63,200 bases of DNA, taken from the NCBI RefSeq assembly GCF_017312405.1, contig NZ_BLTG01000044.1, forward strand, positions 1 through 63,200. The letters run 5' to 3'. Source of the DNA: Mycobacterium sp. PO1. GTDB lineage: Bacteria > Actinomycetota > Actinomycetes > Mycobacteriales > Mycobacteriaceae. Of this stretch, positions 34,756 to 43,283 are shown piece by piece. Under the pieces are notes generated by a model. The model had not been told where the DNA came from, did not search any database, and was given only the letters and a program-made list of their open reading frames with translations. A program made the translations under genes and the position numbers. Each line of letters begins with the position of its first letter. Within the stretch, counting starts at the first letter, position 1.

Positions 34756-36261
34756 TCAGTCGTCGCTGCCGGAACCCGAGTCGCTGCCGGAACCGGAGTC
34801 GCTGCCGGAACCGGAGTCGCTGCGAGAGCCGGAGTCCTTGCCGGAACCGGAGTCCTTGCCGGAACCGGCGTCGCCGTCGGACGACTTTCCGGCCGAGCTG
34901 TCCGAATCGCCCGCCTCTGCATCGCGCTTGCCGAAGCTGTCGGTGACCTTCGAGAACGACGAGCTGATGCTGTCCCGCACCTGCCTCAGCGTCTGGCCTG
35001 CTGAGCTGGGCTTGCGGTGCTTGGGCCCGCTCGAAGCGGGCTCGTCGGCGTCCTCGGTCACCTCCGGCTCCTCGACGATGTCAGCATCCTCAACGGTGCC
35101 GGCGTCGTCGGTTTCGGTGGTCGGTGCCGGAGCCGATGGCGTCACGACCTCGTCGACGACATCCTGCGGCGCGGCTGCGACCGACTCCGCGGCAACGCTG
35201 TCGACGGCCGGCTCGTCGACATCGGGATCCTCGAACACCGGACCCGGCACGGGCTCGTTGTCGGGATTGGGTACGAACGGCGCGCACACGGTGCACTGCG
35301 TCCCGAGGACGAAGGGATTGAACGCGGTGTTCAGCCCCGTGCCGAGGCTGATCAGGCTGCTGACCACCAGTTCAGCGGTCAGCGGCTTGATCGCGGAGTA
35401 GTCCGGTGTGCCGGTGAGGCTGTCGTAGAAGTTGGTGAACGGTTCGGTGGCGTCGAGTCTGACGGTCTGACCCGACCACGGCACCTCGGGCCCGTCCTCG
35501 TCCTTGACATAGCACTGGCCGCTCTCGTCGCAGGTGATGCCCGCGCGCGTCTCCGGGAACGTGTAGCCCTCCGGCGAAAACAGCGCGGGGATAGCACTAA
35601 CATTGAACATTTTGCTGAGAATGTCGGCTGGGTCATCGCAGGCGCCGGGGCCGGTTCCGGTGCACCCGGTGGCCATGGGAAGTTGGGAGGCGGCGACGGT
35701 TGCCACGATGTTGCCCAGCGGCACCGCGAGCTCGGGGAACGGGATCAGGATGTTGGTGATCGCCTGGTAGCGCGAGGGATCTGCGGGGTCGGTGCCGAGG
35801 ATGTTGGTCTGGCTGTAGAGCCACCAGCTACCGGTGTAGCGAAGGTTGCGTCCCAGACCGGGCACGCTGCCGTCGGGTTGGGTGAGTGTCACCCCTTCGT
35901 AGGTCGGTTGGAAGTCGAAGTCGCCCTCGGGGTCGGATCCGAGTTGAACGTTGCCCTCGCCCAGTGCGGTGAAGAAGTTGAACGGCGTATTAGCAAGAGC
36001 GATAAAAAGATTCGCCGGAATATTGAAGACGTTGGTGGCGTCTTGTGTTGCGGCGAACGGAGTCGGCGCGGTGGGCGCTTCGGGCTGTGTGCACAGCGCG
36101 CCGGCATTCTCTCCGGCGCAGCTCTGCGTGGCGGCCGCCAGTGCCACATCCCACCGGGCAGTACTCTCGCCGAGGTTCGGTGTGGTGATCGGTGTCGCGG
36201 TGATGACGCCGGCTCCGACCAGCGCGGCGCCGGCTGTGACATAGGAACGTGCTGTGGGCAT
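34756..36261 (-). CDS. Secreted mycobacterial protein with acidic Ser-Gly-Asp repeat tail
   Basis: A 501-residue exported protein; start ATG at 36261 with GGAAGGG upstream (the frame is open to 36339). An N-terminal signal (SYVTAGAALVGAGVITATPI) is followed by a roughly 330-residue domain rich in NP, Trp and paired Cys (IPANLFIALANTPFNFFTAL, RYTGSWWLYSQTN, CDESGQCYV) that I do not recognise. Then comes an acidic, disordered region (about 345-420) and a basic patch (GPKHRKPSSAGQ). The final 40 residues repeat D-S-G-S-G-S or D-S-G-S-G-K, encoded by six 18-bp units. It probably sits on or outside the cell envelope. Confidence 0.75.
   Translation of the reverse strand: MPTARSYVTAGAALVGAGVITATPITTPNLGESTARWDVALAAATQSCAGENAGALCTQPEAPTAPTPFAATQDATNVFNIPANLFIALANTPFNFFTALGEGNVQLGSDPEGDFDFQPTYEGVTLTQPDGSVPGLGRNLRYTGSWWLYSQTNILGTDPADPSRYQAITNILIPFPELAVPLGNIVATVAASQLPMATGCTGTGPGACDDPADILSKMFNVSAIPALFSPEGYTFPETRAGITCDESGQCYVKDEDGPEVPWSGQTVRLDATEPFTNFYDSLTGTPDYSAIKPLTAELVVSSLISLGTGLNTAFNPFVLGTQCTVCAPFVPNPDNEPVPGPVFEDPDVDEPAVDSVAAESVAAAPQDVVDEVVTPSAPAPTTETDDAGTVEDADIVEEPEVTEDADEPASSGPKHRKPSSAGQTLRQVRDSISSSFSKVTDSFGKRDAEAGDSDSSAGKSSDGDAGSGKDSGSGKDSGSRSDSGSGSDSGSGSDSGSGSDD
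34763..34870. repeat. 18-bp tandem repeat, six copies, coding for the Ser-Gly-Asp tail
   Basis: Six 18-bp units begin at 34763, 34781, 34799, 34817, 34835 and 34853, consensus TCGCTGCCGGAACCGGAG with one to four changes each. They lie at the 3' end of the secreted-protein gene, in frame, so copy number sets tail length. Confidence 0.95.
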
Positions 36262-36452
36262 GACGGACCCTTCCGTGTTGCTGTCCGAGTCCCCGACCGC
36301 TCGAAACGTATCCGTATCGTGACCTGATGTCCAGCCCATCGGATGAAATTTTCGTCATCAGTTCATTTGCTGACGAGCGCGTCAGTTAATCCAGTACTTG
36401 CGTGCAGCAAAGAATTGGCCGGTTCCGGCGGTCGGCAATAGACTGCCCCGTC

Positions 36453-36887
36453 GTGCGAATCGTCGCCATCCACATCTCACCGGGCCGTCGAATTCCGATG
36501 CGCGCGTTCGACGCCGTTGACGCCGAAGCCGGCAAGGGCTTGATCGGAGATCGCTACCACGGCACCCGGCACCGCCACGTCACCATCCAGTCTCAGGAGT
36601 TGCTCGACGCGGCCGCCGAAGAGCTGGGCGGCCCCGTCGACGCCGGACTGACAAGGCGCAACCTCACGGTCGACGCCGGCATGATCCCGACCGCACCGGG
36701 CACGCGCCTGCGCGTCGGCGAGGTCGAACTCGAGGTGGTGCGCGTGTCGGCGCCCTGCCGGCTGCTCGACGACGGCATCGGTGCGGGCGCGGCAGCCGCA
36801 CTCCGGGGCCGGGCCGGCTCGGTGTTACGGGTTCTGAGCTCCGGACGGATTCAGCTCGGCGATGACGTGGCCATCGCGCCGAGCTGA
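36453..36887 (+). CDS. MOSC-domain protein
   Basis: A 144-residue protein from a GTG at 36453. The MOSC (molybdenum cofactor sulfurase C-terminal) fold is shown by GLIGDRYHG, HVTIQSQELLDAAAEELG, TRRNLTVDAG, LRVGEVELEVVRVSAPC and GRAGSVLRVLSSG. The conserved Cys in 'APCRLLDD' is the sulphur carrier. Such proteins deal with sulphur transfer or molybdenum cofactor enzymes; the specific partner is unknown. Confidence 0.9.
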   Translation: MRIVAIHISPGRRIPMRAFDAVDAEAGKGLIGDRYHGTRHRHVTIQSQELLDAAAEELGGPVDAGLTRRNLTVDAGMIPTAPGTRLRVGEVELEVVRVSAPCRLLDDGIGAGAAAALRGRAGSVLRVLSSGRIQLGDDVAIAPS

Positions 36888-36892
36888 TCGGG

Positions 36893-37420
36893 TCAGCTGC
36901 CGGCGGACCCGTCGTCGGCCCCCGCTTCCGCCGGCAGCGGAGGCGGAAGCGGTGTCGTCGGCGTGGGCGTCGCTTGCTGGGGGCCCGCCCCAGGCGACTT
37001 CGGAGACGAGGCCACCCCGGACGAATGGAAGTCCAGCATCGGCTCTCTGCGCATGACCTCACCGCCCGAGCTGATGACAAGCGCGCTCGACGTCACCGAA
37101 TACTCGATGCCGTCGTTGTCGGCGGTGTACTCGCCATCCCCGGCGCTCTGCGCGGGCAGGATGAGCCGCGCCCCGTCGCGCACCCGTACGCCCCGGTATT
37201 GATACTCGCCGTCGGAATCGCGACAGATCGCGACCCGGGAACTGCCGGTGCTGCCGAACACGACCACGCTCGCCGGGGCCGCGCAGCGCGCAGTCGAGTC
37301 GACATAGCCCTGACTGTCGGCGTCGGGTGCCGCGTGTGCCGTCGGTACAACCGTGCAGAGCAGCGACAAGCAGGCGGCGGTCAGCGCCGCCGTTGCGGTG
37401 GTTGCGCGGTGAGCAGACAT
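36893..37420 (-). CDS. Secreted hypothetical protein, Pro-rich C-terminus
   Basis: About 175 residues from the ATG at 37420. A signal peptide (TAALTAACLSLLCTVVPTAH) ends at AHA-AP. The mature part has a paired Cys (ARCAAPASVVVFGS, then VAICRDSDGEYQYRG), suggesting one disulphide and a small beta domain, then a Pro/Thr-rich tail (ATPTPTTPLPPPLPAE). I do not recognise the family; it looks like a small mycobacterial exported protein. It ends six bases from the convergent MOSC gene stop. Confidence 0.7.
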   Translation of the reverse strand: MSAHRATTATAALTAACLSLLCTVVPTAHAAPDADSQGYVDSTARCAAPASVVVFGSTGSSRVAICRDSDGEYQYRGVRVRDGARLILPAQSAGDGEYTADNDGIEYSVTSSALVISSGGEVMRREPMLDFHSSGVASSPKSPGAGPQQATPTPTTPLPPPLPAEAGADDGSAGS

Positions 37421-37509
37421 CACCACCAGCAGTACACGGCCCGCACCGGGCGCGCGAAGCGCAGGGCGCACCGATCGCCACATCGTTGGGCTTTCGAGAC
37501 CGGGTTGTA

Positions 37510-38130
37510 ATGACCCGGCGCGCGGCGACGATGAAACGAACGATGAAGCGACAGCGTTTCGGTCGGGCTGCAGCAGCGTGCGCCGCGCTCCTGCTCTGCG
37601 CCGGCCTTCTCGTCGAAGGGTTCTCCCCGCCTGTGGCGGCTGCGGCACCCCCTCCCACCAAGGACTTCTCCCGGCCTGCCGTGGTCATCCTCGGCTACGG
37701 GCTCAACGACAACGGCACCATGCGCGCGATCCTGCGCAGGCGCGTGCTGACCGGTCTGACTGTCGCGCAGTTCTTCCCCCAGTCCCCCGTGATCGTCACG
37801 GGCGGCAACCCCCGTGGCGGCAACACCGAGGCCGGGCAGATGCGAAAGATGCTGCGCGTGCTGGGCTTCCCGGAAGAGCGCATCATCGTCGAGGACCGGG
37901 CCAACAGCACGGTGCAGAACGCGGCGTTCTCGGTTCCGCTCGCCGAACAGGCGGGCACCACGGGGATCATCCTGGTGACTTCCTCGACGCACCAGAACCG
38001 CGCGGACGGCAACTTCGCCGACGCAGGCGCAAACGTGCTGGCCACCGTCAGTTTTCCCGACGGCGACCCGTCAACCAACATCGCCCAACTCGTGCGCGAC
38101 GTCATCAGCCCGTTCATCACCATCACCTAG
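37510..38130 (+). CDS. Exported DUF218 (YdcF/ElyC-like) protein
   Basis: About 206 residues from the ATG at 37510; ATGs at 37531 and 37543 are alternatives. A basic start and hydrophobic segment (AAAACAALLLCAGLLVEGFS) lead to cleavage near VAAAAP. The rest is a DUF218 domain: AVVILGYGLNDNGTM, VIVTGGNPRGGNTEAGQM, then IIVEDRANSTVQNAA and ILVTSSTHQNRA. E. coli relatives (SanA, ElyC) act in envelope integrity; exact chemistry is unsettled. The CPBP gene follows by 20 bp. Confidence 0.88.
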   Translation: MTRRAATMKRTMKRQRFGRAAAACAALLLCAGLLVEGFSPPVAAAAPPPTKDFSRPAVVILGYGLNDNGTMRAILRRRVLTGLTVAQFFPQSPVIVTGGNPRGGNTEAGQMRKMLRVLGFPEERIIVEDRANSTVQNAAFSVPLAEQAGTTGIILVTSSTHQNRADGNFADAGANVLATVSFPDGDPSTNIAQLVRDVISPFITIT

Positions 38131-38150
38131 CGCGCGTTAGCGTCGCCGGT

Positions 38151-38855
38151 GTGGACACACAACCGCAGCGCAGGCACCGGTGGGGGCTGGGTGCCTTCGT
38201 GCTCGTCGAACTGGTCTATTTGGCGACGGCGATCGGATTCGCCGTCTTCCTGATCGGCACGAGCCTGGATCCGGTGCCCACGGCCGTGGCGGCGACTCTG
38301 GTGCCGTCGCTGTTGGCCGCGACCGTGGCCGTAACGGTCACCGTGGTGAGGGGAAACGGACCGCGAGCGGACCTCGCGCTGCAGTGGTCCTGGCGCGCTG
38401 CGGGTCTCGGATTGCTGTTCGGTGGGCTGGGGCTGCTGGTCACGATTCCCGCCGCGTCTCTGTGGGTGTGGGTGGTCGGTGAGGGCGCCAACAGTGCCGC
38501 CGGCGAGGTGTTCGGCAACGTGCAGAGCACCTGGGCGTGGGCCCTCGTCGTCTTCGCGGCCGTCGTGTTCGTCGCGCCGGTCTGTGAAGAGATCGTCTAC
38601 CGTGGCCTGCTCTGGGGCGCGGTGGACCAACGGTGGGGACGCTGGACCGCATTCGCCGCCACCACCGTGGTGTTCGCCGTCGCGCACCTCGAGTTGACCC
38701 GTGTGCCTCTGCTGTTGGTCGTCGCGATCCCGATCGGGCTGGCGCGGCTGTACACCGCGAATCTCAGCGCCAGCATCGTCGCGCACCAGGTGACGAATCT
38801 TCTGCCGGGTCTTGCGCTCATGTTCAGTGTGGCCGGCTCGGTACCTGCTGCCTGA
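38151..38855 (+). CDS. CPBP family intramembrane metalloprotease
   Basis: A 234-residue membrane protein from a GTG at 38151 with six to seven hydrophobic segments. The CPBP (Abi) motifs are present: EEIVYRGLLWG (EExxxR), VVFAVAHLELTR (FxxxH) and SIVAHQVTNLLP (HxxxN). Such glutamic proteases cleave within the membrane (Rce1 and bacteriocin-immunity relatives). It is 20 bp downstream of the DUF218 gene and likely cotranscribed. Confidence 0.9.
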   Translation: MDTQPQRRHRWGLGAFVLVELVYLATAIGFAVFLIGTSLDPVPTAVAATLVPSLLAATVAVTVTVVRGNGPRADLALQWSWRAAGLGLLFGGLGLLVTIPAASLWVWVVGEGANSAAGEVFGNVQSTWAWALVVFAAVVFVAPVCEEIVYRGLLWGAVDQRWGRWTAFAATTVVFAVAHLELTRVPLLLVVAIPIGLARLYTANLSASIVAHQVTNLLPGLALMFSVAGSVPAA

Positions 38856-38865
38856 GTCGTCCGAC

Positions 38866-40689
38866 TCAGCCGAACGCGCCGGCCATGTAGGCGTCGCGGC
38901 ACGCGAGGCGAGCCAGTTTTCCGCTCGTGGTGCGGGGGATCGATCCTGCGGGCACCACGCGGACGTCGGCCACGGCGAGCCGGTGCCGGTCCTCGACCGC
39001 TGCGCGGATTTCGGTGACGGCCGCTGCCGGGTCGGCGCGGGCCGTGCCGGTGGCGCGTTCGGCGACGATCACCAGACGCTCGGGCGGCTCACCCGGCACG
39101 GTGAACGCCGCGATGTAGCCGCGCCGCACCAGCGGCGATGCAGACGCGGCGGTGGCCTCGATGTCATGCGGAAAGTGGCTGCGCCCAGAGACGATCACCA
39201 GGTCGGCGAGCCGGCCCACCACGTACAGTTCCCCCTCCAGATAGAACCCCAGGTCGCCGGTACGCAACCATGCCCGATCCGGGGTGGCCCCCGACGCGTG
39301 GCCGGCCTCCTTCGTCGCGGCGAGGCGGCCGCCGAATGTGTGCTCGGTTTCGTCAGGGCGACCCCAGTAGCCCCGTCCGACGTTGTCTCCCTGCAACCAG
39401 ATCTCTCCGACGAGGCCATCGGGCAACTCGGTTCGCGACGACGGGTCGACGATCACGCAGGACAGGCTGCGCGCGATGTGCCCGCACGACACCACGGGAA
39501 GCGCCGCCGGGTCGCCGGCCGTCACAGAGACAGCGAGCCCCTCGGAAAGGCGATCCCGGTCGAGGTGGACCACACTCACCTCGGTGCCGGGGTCGATGGT
39601 CGAGACGAACAACGTGGCCTCGGCGAGGCCGTAGGACGGCTTGAACGCCGACGGGGACAATCCGAAGGGGGTGAACGCCGTACGGAAAGTGTCGATCGCC
39701 GAGATGCTCACCGGTTCGGAGCCGATGATCATCACGACATTGCTCAGGTCGACGTCGCCGGCGTCGCGGGGCACCCCGCGCTGAGCAGTCCATTCGTAGG
39801 CGAAGTTCGGCGCGGCCGTCACGACCCGGCCGATGCGCGAGCCCGCCGACAGCGCCTCGATCCACCGCAGGGGCCGCCGGATGAAGGCGGTCGGCGCCAT
39901 CAGCGTCGAGTGGCCGCCATACACAGCGGGAAAACCGATCATCGACAAGCCCATGTCGTGGTAGAGCGGAAGCCAGCTGACACCGTGGGTGTTTCGGTCG
40001 AGCAGGTCGATCGACAGGATCATCTGCAGAAGGTTCGTCCCCACCGCGCGGTGAGTGATCTCCACCCCGACCGGCGCGCGGGTGGCACCACCGGTGTACT
40101 GCAGGTGTGACACGTCGTCGACGTCGATGAGCGTGGGCCGGAAATCGTCTGCCGCAGCGTCGGGGACCTCGTCGACGGCAATGACCGCCGGGCGCTCGGG
40201 CAGCGCGGTGGCGTCCAGAAACGATTCGATCGCGCCGCGAGCCCGTGAGGTGGTCAGCACCGCCGTGGGTCGCGCATCCCGTAGCGCGGTGTCCAGACGC
40301 TCCGCGTGCCCGGGCAACTCCGGCGCGAACAGGGGCACCGCGATCGTCCCGGCGTTGAGTGCGGCGAAGAAGCCGGCGATGTAGTCCAAGCCCTGAGGCG
40401 CCATGATCGCGACCCGGTCGCCGCGGGCGGCGACGCACTGCACGTGATGGCCGACCGCCCGCATCCGCACGCCCAAAGCGCGCCAGGTGATCTCGTCCAC
40501 CACCGGGCCGGCCCCACTGGCGAAATCGAGGTACCGGTAGGCCACCGCATCGGCGACACTGGCGATGTTGCGCTGGATCAGGGAGATCAGCGTGACATCC
40601 GGCGGCAGCGCGATGCCACCGTCTGCGTCGAGGCAGTCCTCGACCTGAAGCAGGCCCACTCCGATGTCATGATCCGCACCGTCGCGCAT
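38866..40689 (-). CDS. Fatty-acyl-AMP ligase (FAAL, FadD-type)
   Basis: A 607-residue FAAL, the mycobacterial class that activates fatty acids as acyl-AMP for transfer to polyketide synthases rather than CoA. Diagnostic features are YLDFASGAGPVVDEITWRAL, the FAAL-type LPLYHDMGL, KPSYGLAEATLFVST and RTGDLGFYLEGELYVVGR. The phosphate loop reads YTGGATRAPVGVEITH, where most FAALs have TSGST, so two Ser/Thr positions are Gly or Ala. C-terminal catalytic lysine in RTTSGKLARLA. No polyketide synthase gene is nearby. A PE-PPE hydrolase gene lies 204 bp upstream on the same strand. Confidence 0.92.
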   Translation of the reverse strand: MRDGADHDIGVGLLQVEDCLDADGGIALPPDVTLISLIQRNIASVADAVAYRYLDFASGAGPVVDEITWRALGVRMRAVGHHVQCVAARGDRVAIMAPQGLDYIAGFFAALNAGTIAVPLFAPELPGHAERLDTALRDARPTAVLTTSRARGAIESFLDATALPERPAVIAVDEVPDAAADDFRPTLIDVDDVSHLQYTGGATRAPVGVEITHRAVGTNLLQMILSIDLLDRNTHGVSWLPLYHDMGLSMIGFPAVYGGHSTLMAPTAFIRRPLRWIEALSAGSRIGRVVTAAPNFAYEWTAQRGVPRDAGDVDLSNVVMIIGSEPVSISAIDTFRTAFTPFGLSPSAFKPSYGLAEATLFVSTIDPGTEVSVVHLDRDRLSEGLAVSVTAGDPAALPVVSCGHIARSLSCVIVDPSSRTELPDGLVGEIWLQGDNVGRGYWGRPDETEHTFGGRLAATKEAGHASGATPDRAWLRTGDLGFYLEGELYVVGRLADLVIVSGRSHFPHDIEATAASASPLVRRGYIAAFTVPGEPPERLVIVAERATGTARADPAAAVTEIRAAVEDRHRLAVADVRVVPAGSIPRTTSGKLARLACRDAYMAGAFG

Positions 40690-40893
40690 GACCGCAGTTT
40701 AAGCGCGCCGCGTGCGCTCGCTGTCGGCTGGACAGGTCCGCAGACCCGGCCGCGTCGGCAATGTCGTTGTCCAGCAATGCTTCCGCTGCGCGGGCGCCGC
40801 CATGAAAGGGGGAACCCTGTGGTCCATCGCACACATCGCCGCGCCCCCGCGGCGTTTCACGTCTTCACCCGCGCGGCAGAAGACCGCGACGTT

Positions 40894-42204
40894 TCACTCC
40901 CCCGCGGAGTCGTCACCGGAGCCGGAATCGTCATCCGAGGCGGACGTGTCAGCGGATCCGGACCCGGTATCCGGGGCGGACCTGTCACCGGTCTTCGACG
41001 ACGATGCCTCACCGGTGGCGCCGTAGTTGTCACCCTCGGTGTCCGGTTCAGCCTCGGACAGCGCGACATCGTCGTCGTCCTTCGATTCGTCGACCGCCCC
41101 GTCGGCGGTCGGCGACGAGTCGACATCCTCGTCCTCGAGGTCCACGTCCGATTCGACATCCTGCTCGGCGGGCTCGCCTTCGCTGTCGTCGACATCACCG
41201 ACGGCAGAATCGCTTCCACTCTCGGCTGCGGCGAGATCGATGTCGGCCGGCTCCTCGACGGGTGTGCTCTCGGCGGTCGCCTCGGTACCGTCACCGGCCG
41301 CGGCGTCGGCAACGTCGAGGGTCTGTGGTCCGGCCGTCCTGGCGGCGGTCGCGGCCGGGGTCGCGCTGGAGGCGTGCGGAAACTCCGCGAGAACGTCGTC
41401 GTGCAGGTCCTCGTCGACCAGTCCCACGTAGTCGCGGTCGTAGGCGGAGTCGATGATCCGCTTGAGTGGATCGTTGAGGGCGTCGGCCAATGCGTCGAGG
41501 CCGATGTTGCGCAGCGGCTGGAGGAGCGGGATGTTCTGCGAGCGGATCAACACGTAGGTCGTGTTGCCGTCGATCCACACCAGCTTCTCGGAGGTGTCGA
41601 GGTCGACGTCGTCGTAGCCGTCGATGTGGATGTGCTGGAAGCCGGCGATCGCGTTGGCGACGGCCAGCAGGTTGAACAGGTTGTCCGGCACGTCGGCCGC
41701 ACCGTCGTACTCCATGGCGATGTCGAGCACCCGGTAGGCATTGTCGGCAGGAGTGGGGTCCTCGATGTCGTAGACCGGCCGGACCCCGCCGTACTTGCGT
41801 TGCGGGTTCGCCATCAGGACGAACGACAGGTCGGCCGGTGTCGGCGCCCACGCGGTTTCGCCGTACTCCAGCATCCATTCGGTGGCGATCATCGCCCCTT
41901 GGGAGAAGCCCACCACCATGGTCGGCGGCGCGGTGGTGGCGAGCGCCGCGCGGAGGGCCCACAGCCCGCTGGACTCTCCGATGTTGGGTACGCCCGAGAG
42001 GTATTCGACCTCGTCACAGGTGTTTCCGGAGGCCTGCGAACAGAACCCGCCCTGCAGCATGTCGGCCATGTCCCAGTCCAATGAACCGAGCGAGGTGTAC
42101 CCGGTGACCGTCAGGACATTTGCTGCCAAATTGACGTCCGGCGATACAAAGGCGCTGGAAGCAGCGATTGAAGAGGCCGCAGCAACCGCGAAGAGTCCGC
42201 GCAC
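40894..42204 (-). CDS. Secreted PE-PPE domain serine hydrolase with acidic tail
   Basis: A 436-residue protein from a GTG at 42204 (AAGGA upstream). The signal peptide is short (LFAVAAASSIAASSAF). The PE-PPE domain (PF08237, alpha/beta hydrolase) follows without any PE or PPE N-terminus: nucleophile VVGFSQGAMIA with S101, EYDGAADVPDNLFNLLAVAN containing the likely acid, and GFQHIHIDGY with the His. The last 150 residues are very acidic and disordered and finish with S/G/D runs (DDDSGSGDDSAGE) like the unrelated protein at 34756. Relatives Rv1184c and Rv3822 are acyltransferases of acyltrehalose lipids. Confidence 0.88.
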   Translation of the reverse strand: MRGLFAVAAASSIAASSAFVSPDVNLAANVLTVTGYTSLGSLDWDMADMLQGGFCSQASGNTCDEVEYLSGVPNIGESSGLWALRAALATTAPPTMVVGFSQGAMIATEWMLEYGETAWAPTPADLSFVLMANPQRKYGGVRPVYDIEDPTPADNAYRVLDIAMEYDGAADVPDNLFNLLAVANAIAGFQHIHIDGYDDVDLDTSEKLVWIDGNTTYVLIRSQNIPLLQPLRNIGLDALADALNDPLKRIIDSAYDRDYVGLVDEDLHDDVLAEFPHASSATPAATAARTAGPQTLDVADAAAGDGTEATAESTPVEEPADIDLAAAESGSDSAVGDVDDSEGEPAEQDVESDVDLEDEDVDSSPTADGAVDESKDDDDVALSEAEPDTEGDNYGATGEASSSKTGDRSAPDTGSGSADTSASDDDSGSGDDSAGE

Positions 42205-42496
42205 AGGGGGTCCTTGTCCGTATCTGCCAGCTCAGCTGGGGCCTATCGAAGACAGAAATGGACATTAATCCACACGCGTCAATTCCTCAAGAGATAGCCG
42301 TCATTCCAGTTCAGAGGGCTTTTGACCGAATGGTTGAAAAAGCGAGTGAGCCGAGGCGGCAGGCGCAGCACGAAAAGGCCCACCGTGTGATCGGAATCAT
42401 GCCAGCAATCGCACGATTCGGCTGCACTTCAGGCGCTGTTCACCAGATGGGGCCGAACCGGAGTATAGAGTGCTTTGCTGCGCGGATCGGGCGGTT

Positions 42497-43087
42497 TCAG
42501 GCGATAATGCGCACCAAATACGGCGTCATGCCGTTGGTGCGCACCGACGAGACGGCGACACCCTTGTCGGTCGTTTCGACCATCTGGCCGTTGCCGATGA
42601 ACAACGCGACGCTCTGCGTGCCTTCCGGACCGTAGAAGATGAGGTCGCCCGGCAGCGCTTGCGCCGGGGCCACCTTCTGGCCGACCTTGTACTGCTCGCC
42701 CGACGAGCGAGGCAACTTGACCCCGACTCCCGCATACGCGTAGACCATGAGCCCCGACGCATCGAAACCGACCACCTCCACACGGGGCGCCGGCGTTGGG
42801 CTCGCGACATTGGGGGTGGCGGCCGGGAGGTTCAGGCCGGGAACCAGATCCAAAGCGGCGGCGTCGGTTTCGGCCTCATCGGGCTCGGATGCCGCGACGG
42901 TGCCCGCGCTCGGTCCCGACGCCCCGCCCCCGCCGTAGGCGAACGGCACGCCCCGCTGGGACATCGCGCGGGCGATGACGGTCTCGACCGCCTTCTGGTT
43001 CGTCGCCGACCGGGTGTCGGCCGACGCCAGACCCGGCGTCGCCATCAGCAACACAAGCCCCATCACGAGCGCGCACACGCGTGCCAT
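42497..43087 (-). CDS. ripD: RipD-type catalytically inactive NlpC/P60 protein
   Basis: A 196-residue exported protein with signal peptide (LVMGLVLLMATPGLASA). The NlpC/P60 domain spans about 95-196, but the catalytic Cys is Ala (A110 in VGFDASGLMVYAYAG, canonical FDCSGL) and the catalytic His is Ser (S159 in TQSVALFIGNGQMVE, canonical HVGIYLG). This double replacement is the known feature of M. tuberculosis RipD (Rv1566c), which binds peptidoglycan without cleaving it. An N-terminal linker (about 50-95) is Gly/Pro/Asp-rich. It may anchor or regulate other wall hydrolases. Confidence 0.88.
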   Translation of the reverse strand: MARVCALVMGLVLLMATPGLASADTRSATNQKAVETVIARAMSQRGVPFAYGGGGASGPSAGTVAASEPDEAETDAAALDLVPGLNLPAATPNVASPTPAPRVEVVGFDASGLMVYAYAGVGVKLPRSSGEQYKVGQKVAPAQALPGDLIFYGPEGTQSVALFIGNGQMVETTDKGVAVSSVRTNGMTPYLVRIIA

Positions 43088-43154
43088 TGCAGTTCACCGC
43101 TTTCCGGACGCCGGCACCGTACGGTGCCGGGAACATCGATTAACAACTGTCACT

Positions 43155-43268
43155 ATGACCACTTCTACACCACCAAAAACAGTGGCTGAGCGTCGTCGCA
43201 GGACGGTGAACGAAGTCGATGCCGTACCGGAACCGAACGGTGATCTACGGGCGCGGCTCACCCGTTAG
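43155..43268 (+). CDS. Possible small basic protein
   Basis: A 37-codon frame from an ATG at 43155 (TTSTPPKTVAERRRRTVNEV, ending in GDLRARLTR). It starts in the AT-richer region divergent from ripD, and the bases GTCACT-ATG without a ribosome site would fit a leaderless message. Composition is plausible but short; it may be a chance frame. Confidence 0.3.
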   Translation: MTTSTPPKTVAERRRRTVNEVDAVPEPNGDLRARLTR

Positions 43269-43283
43269 GGTGACCGCCGTCAC

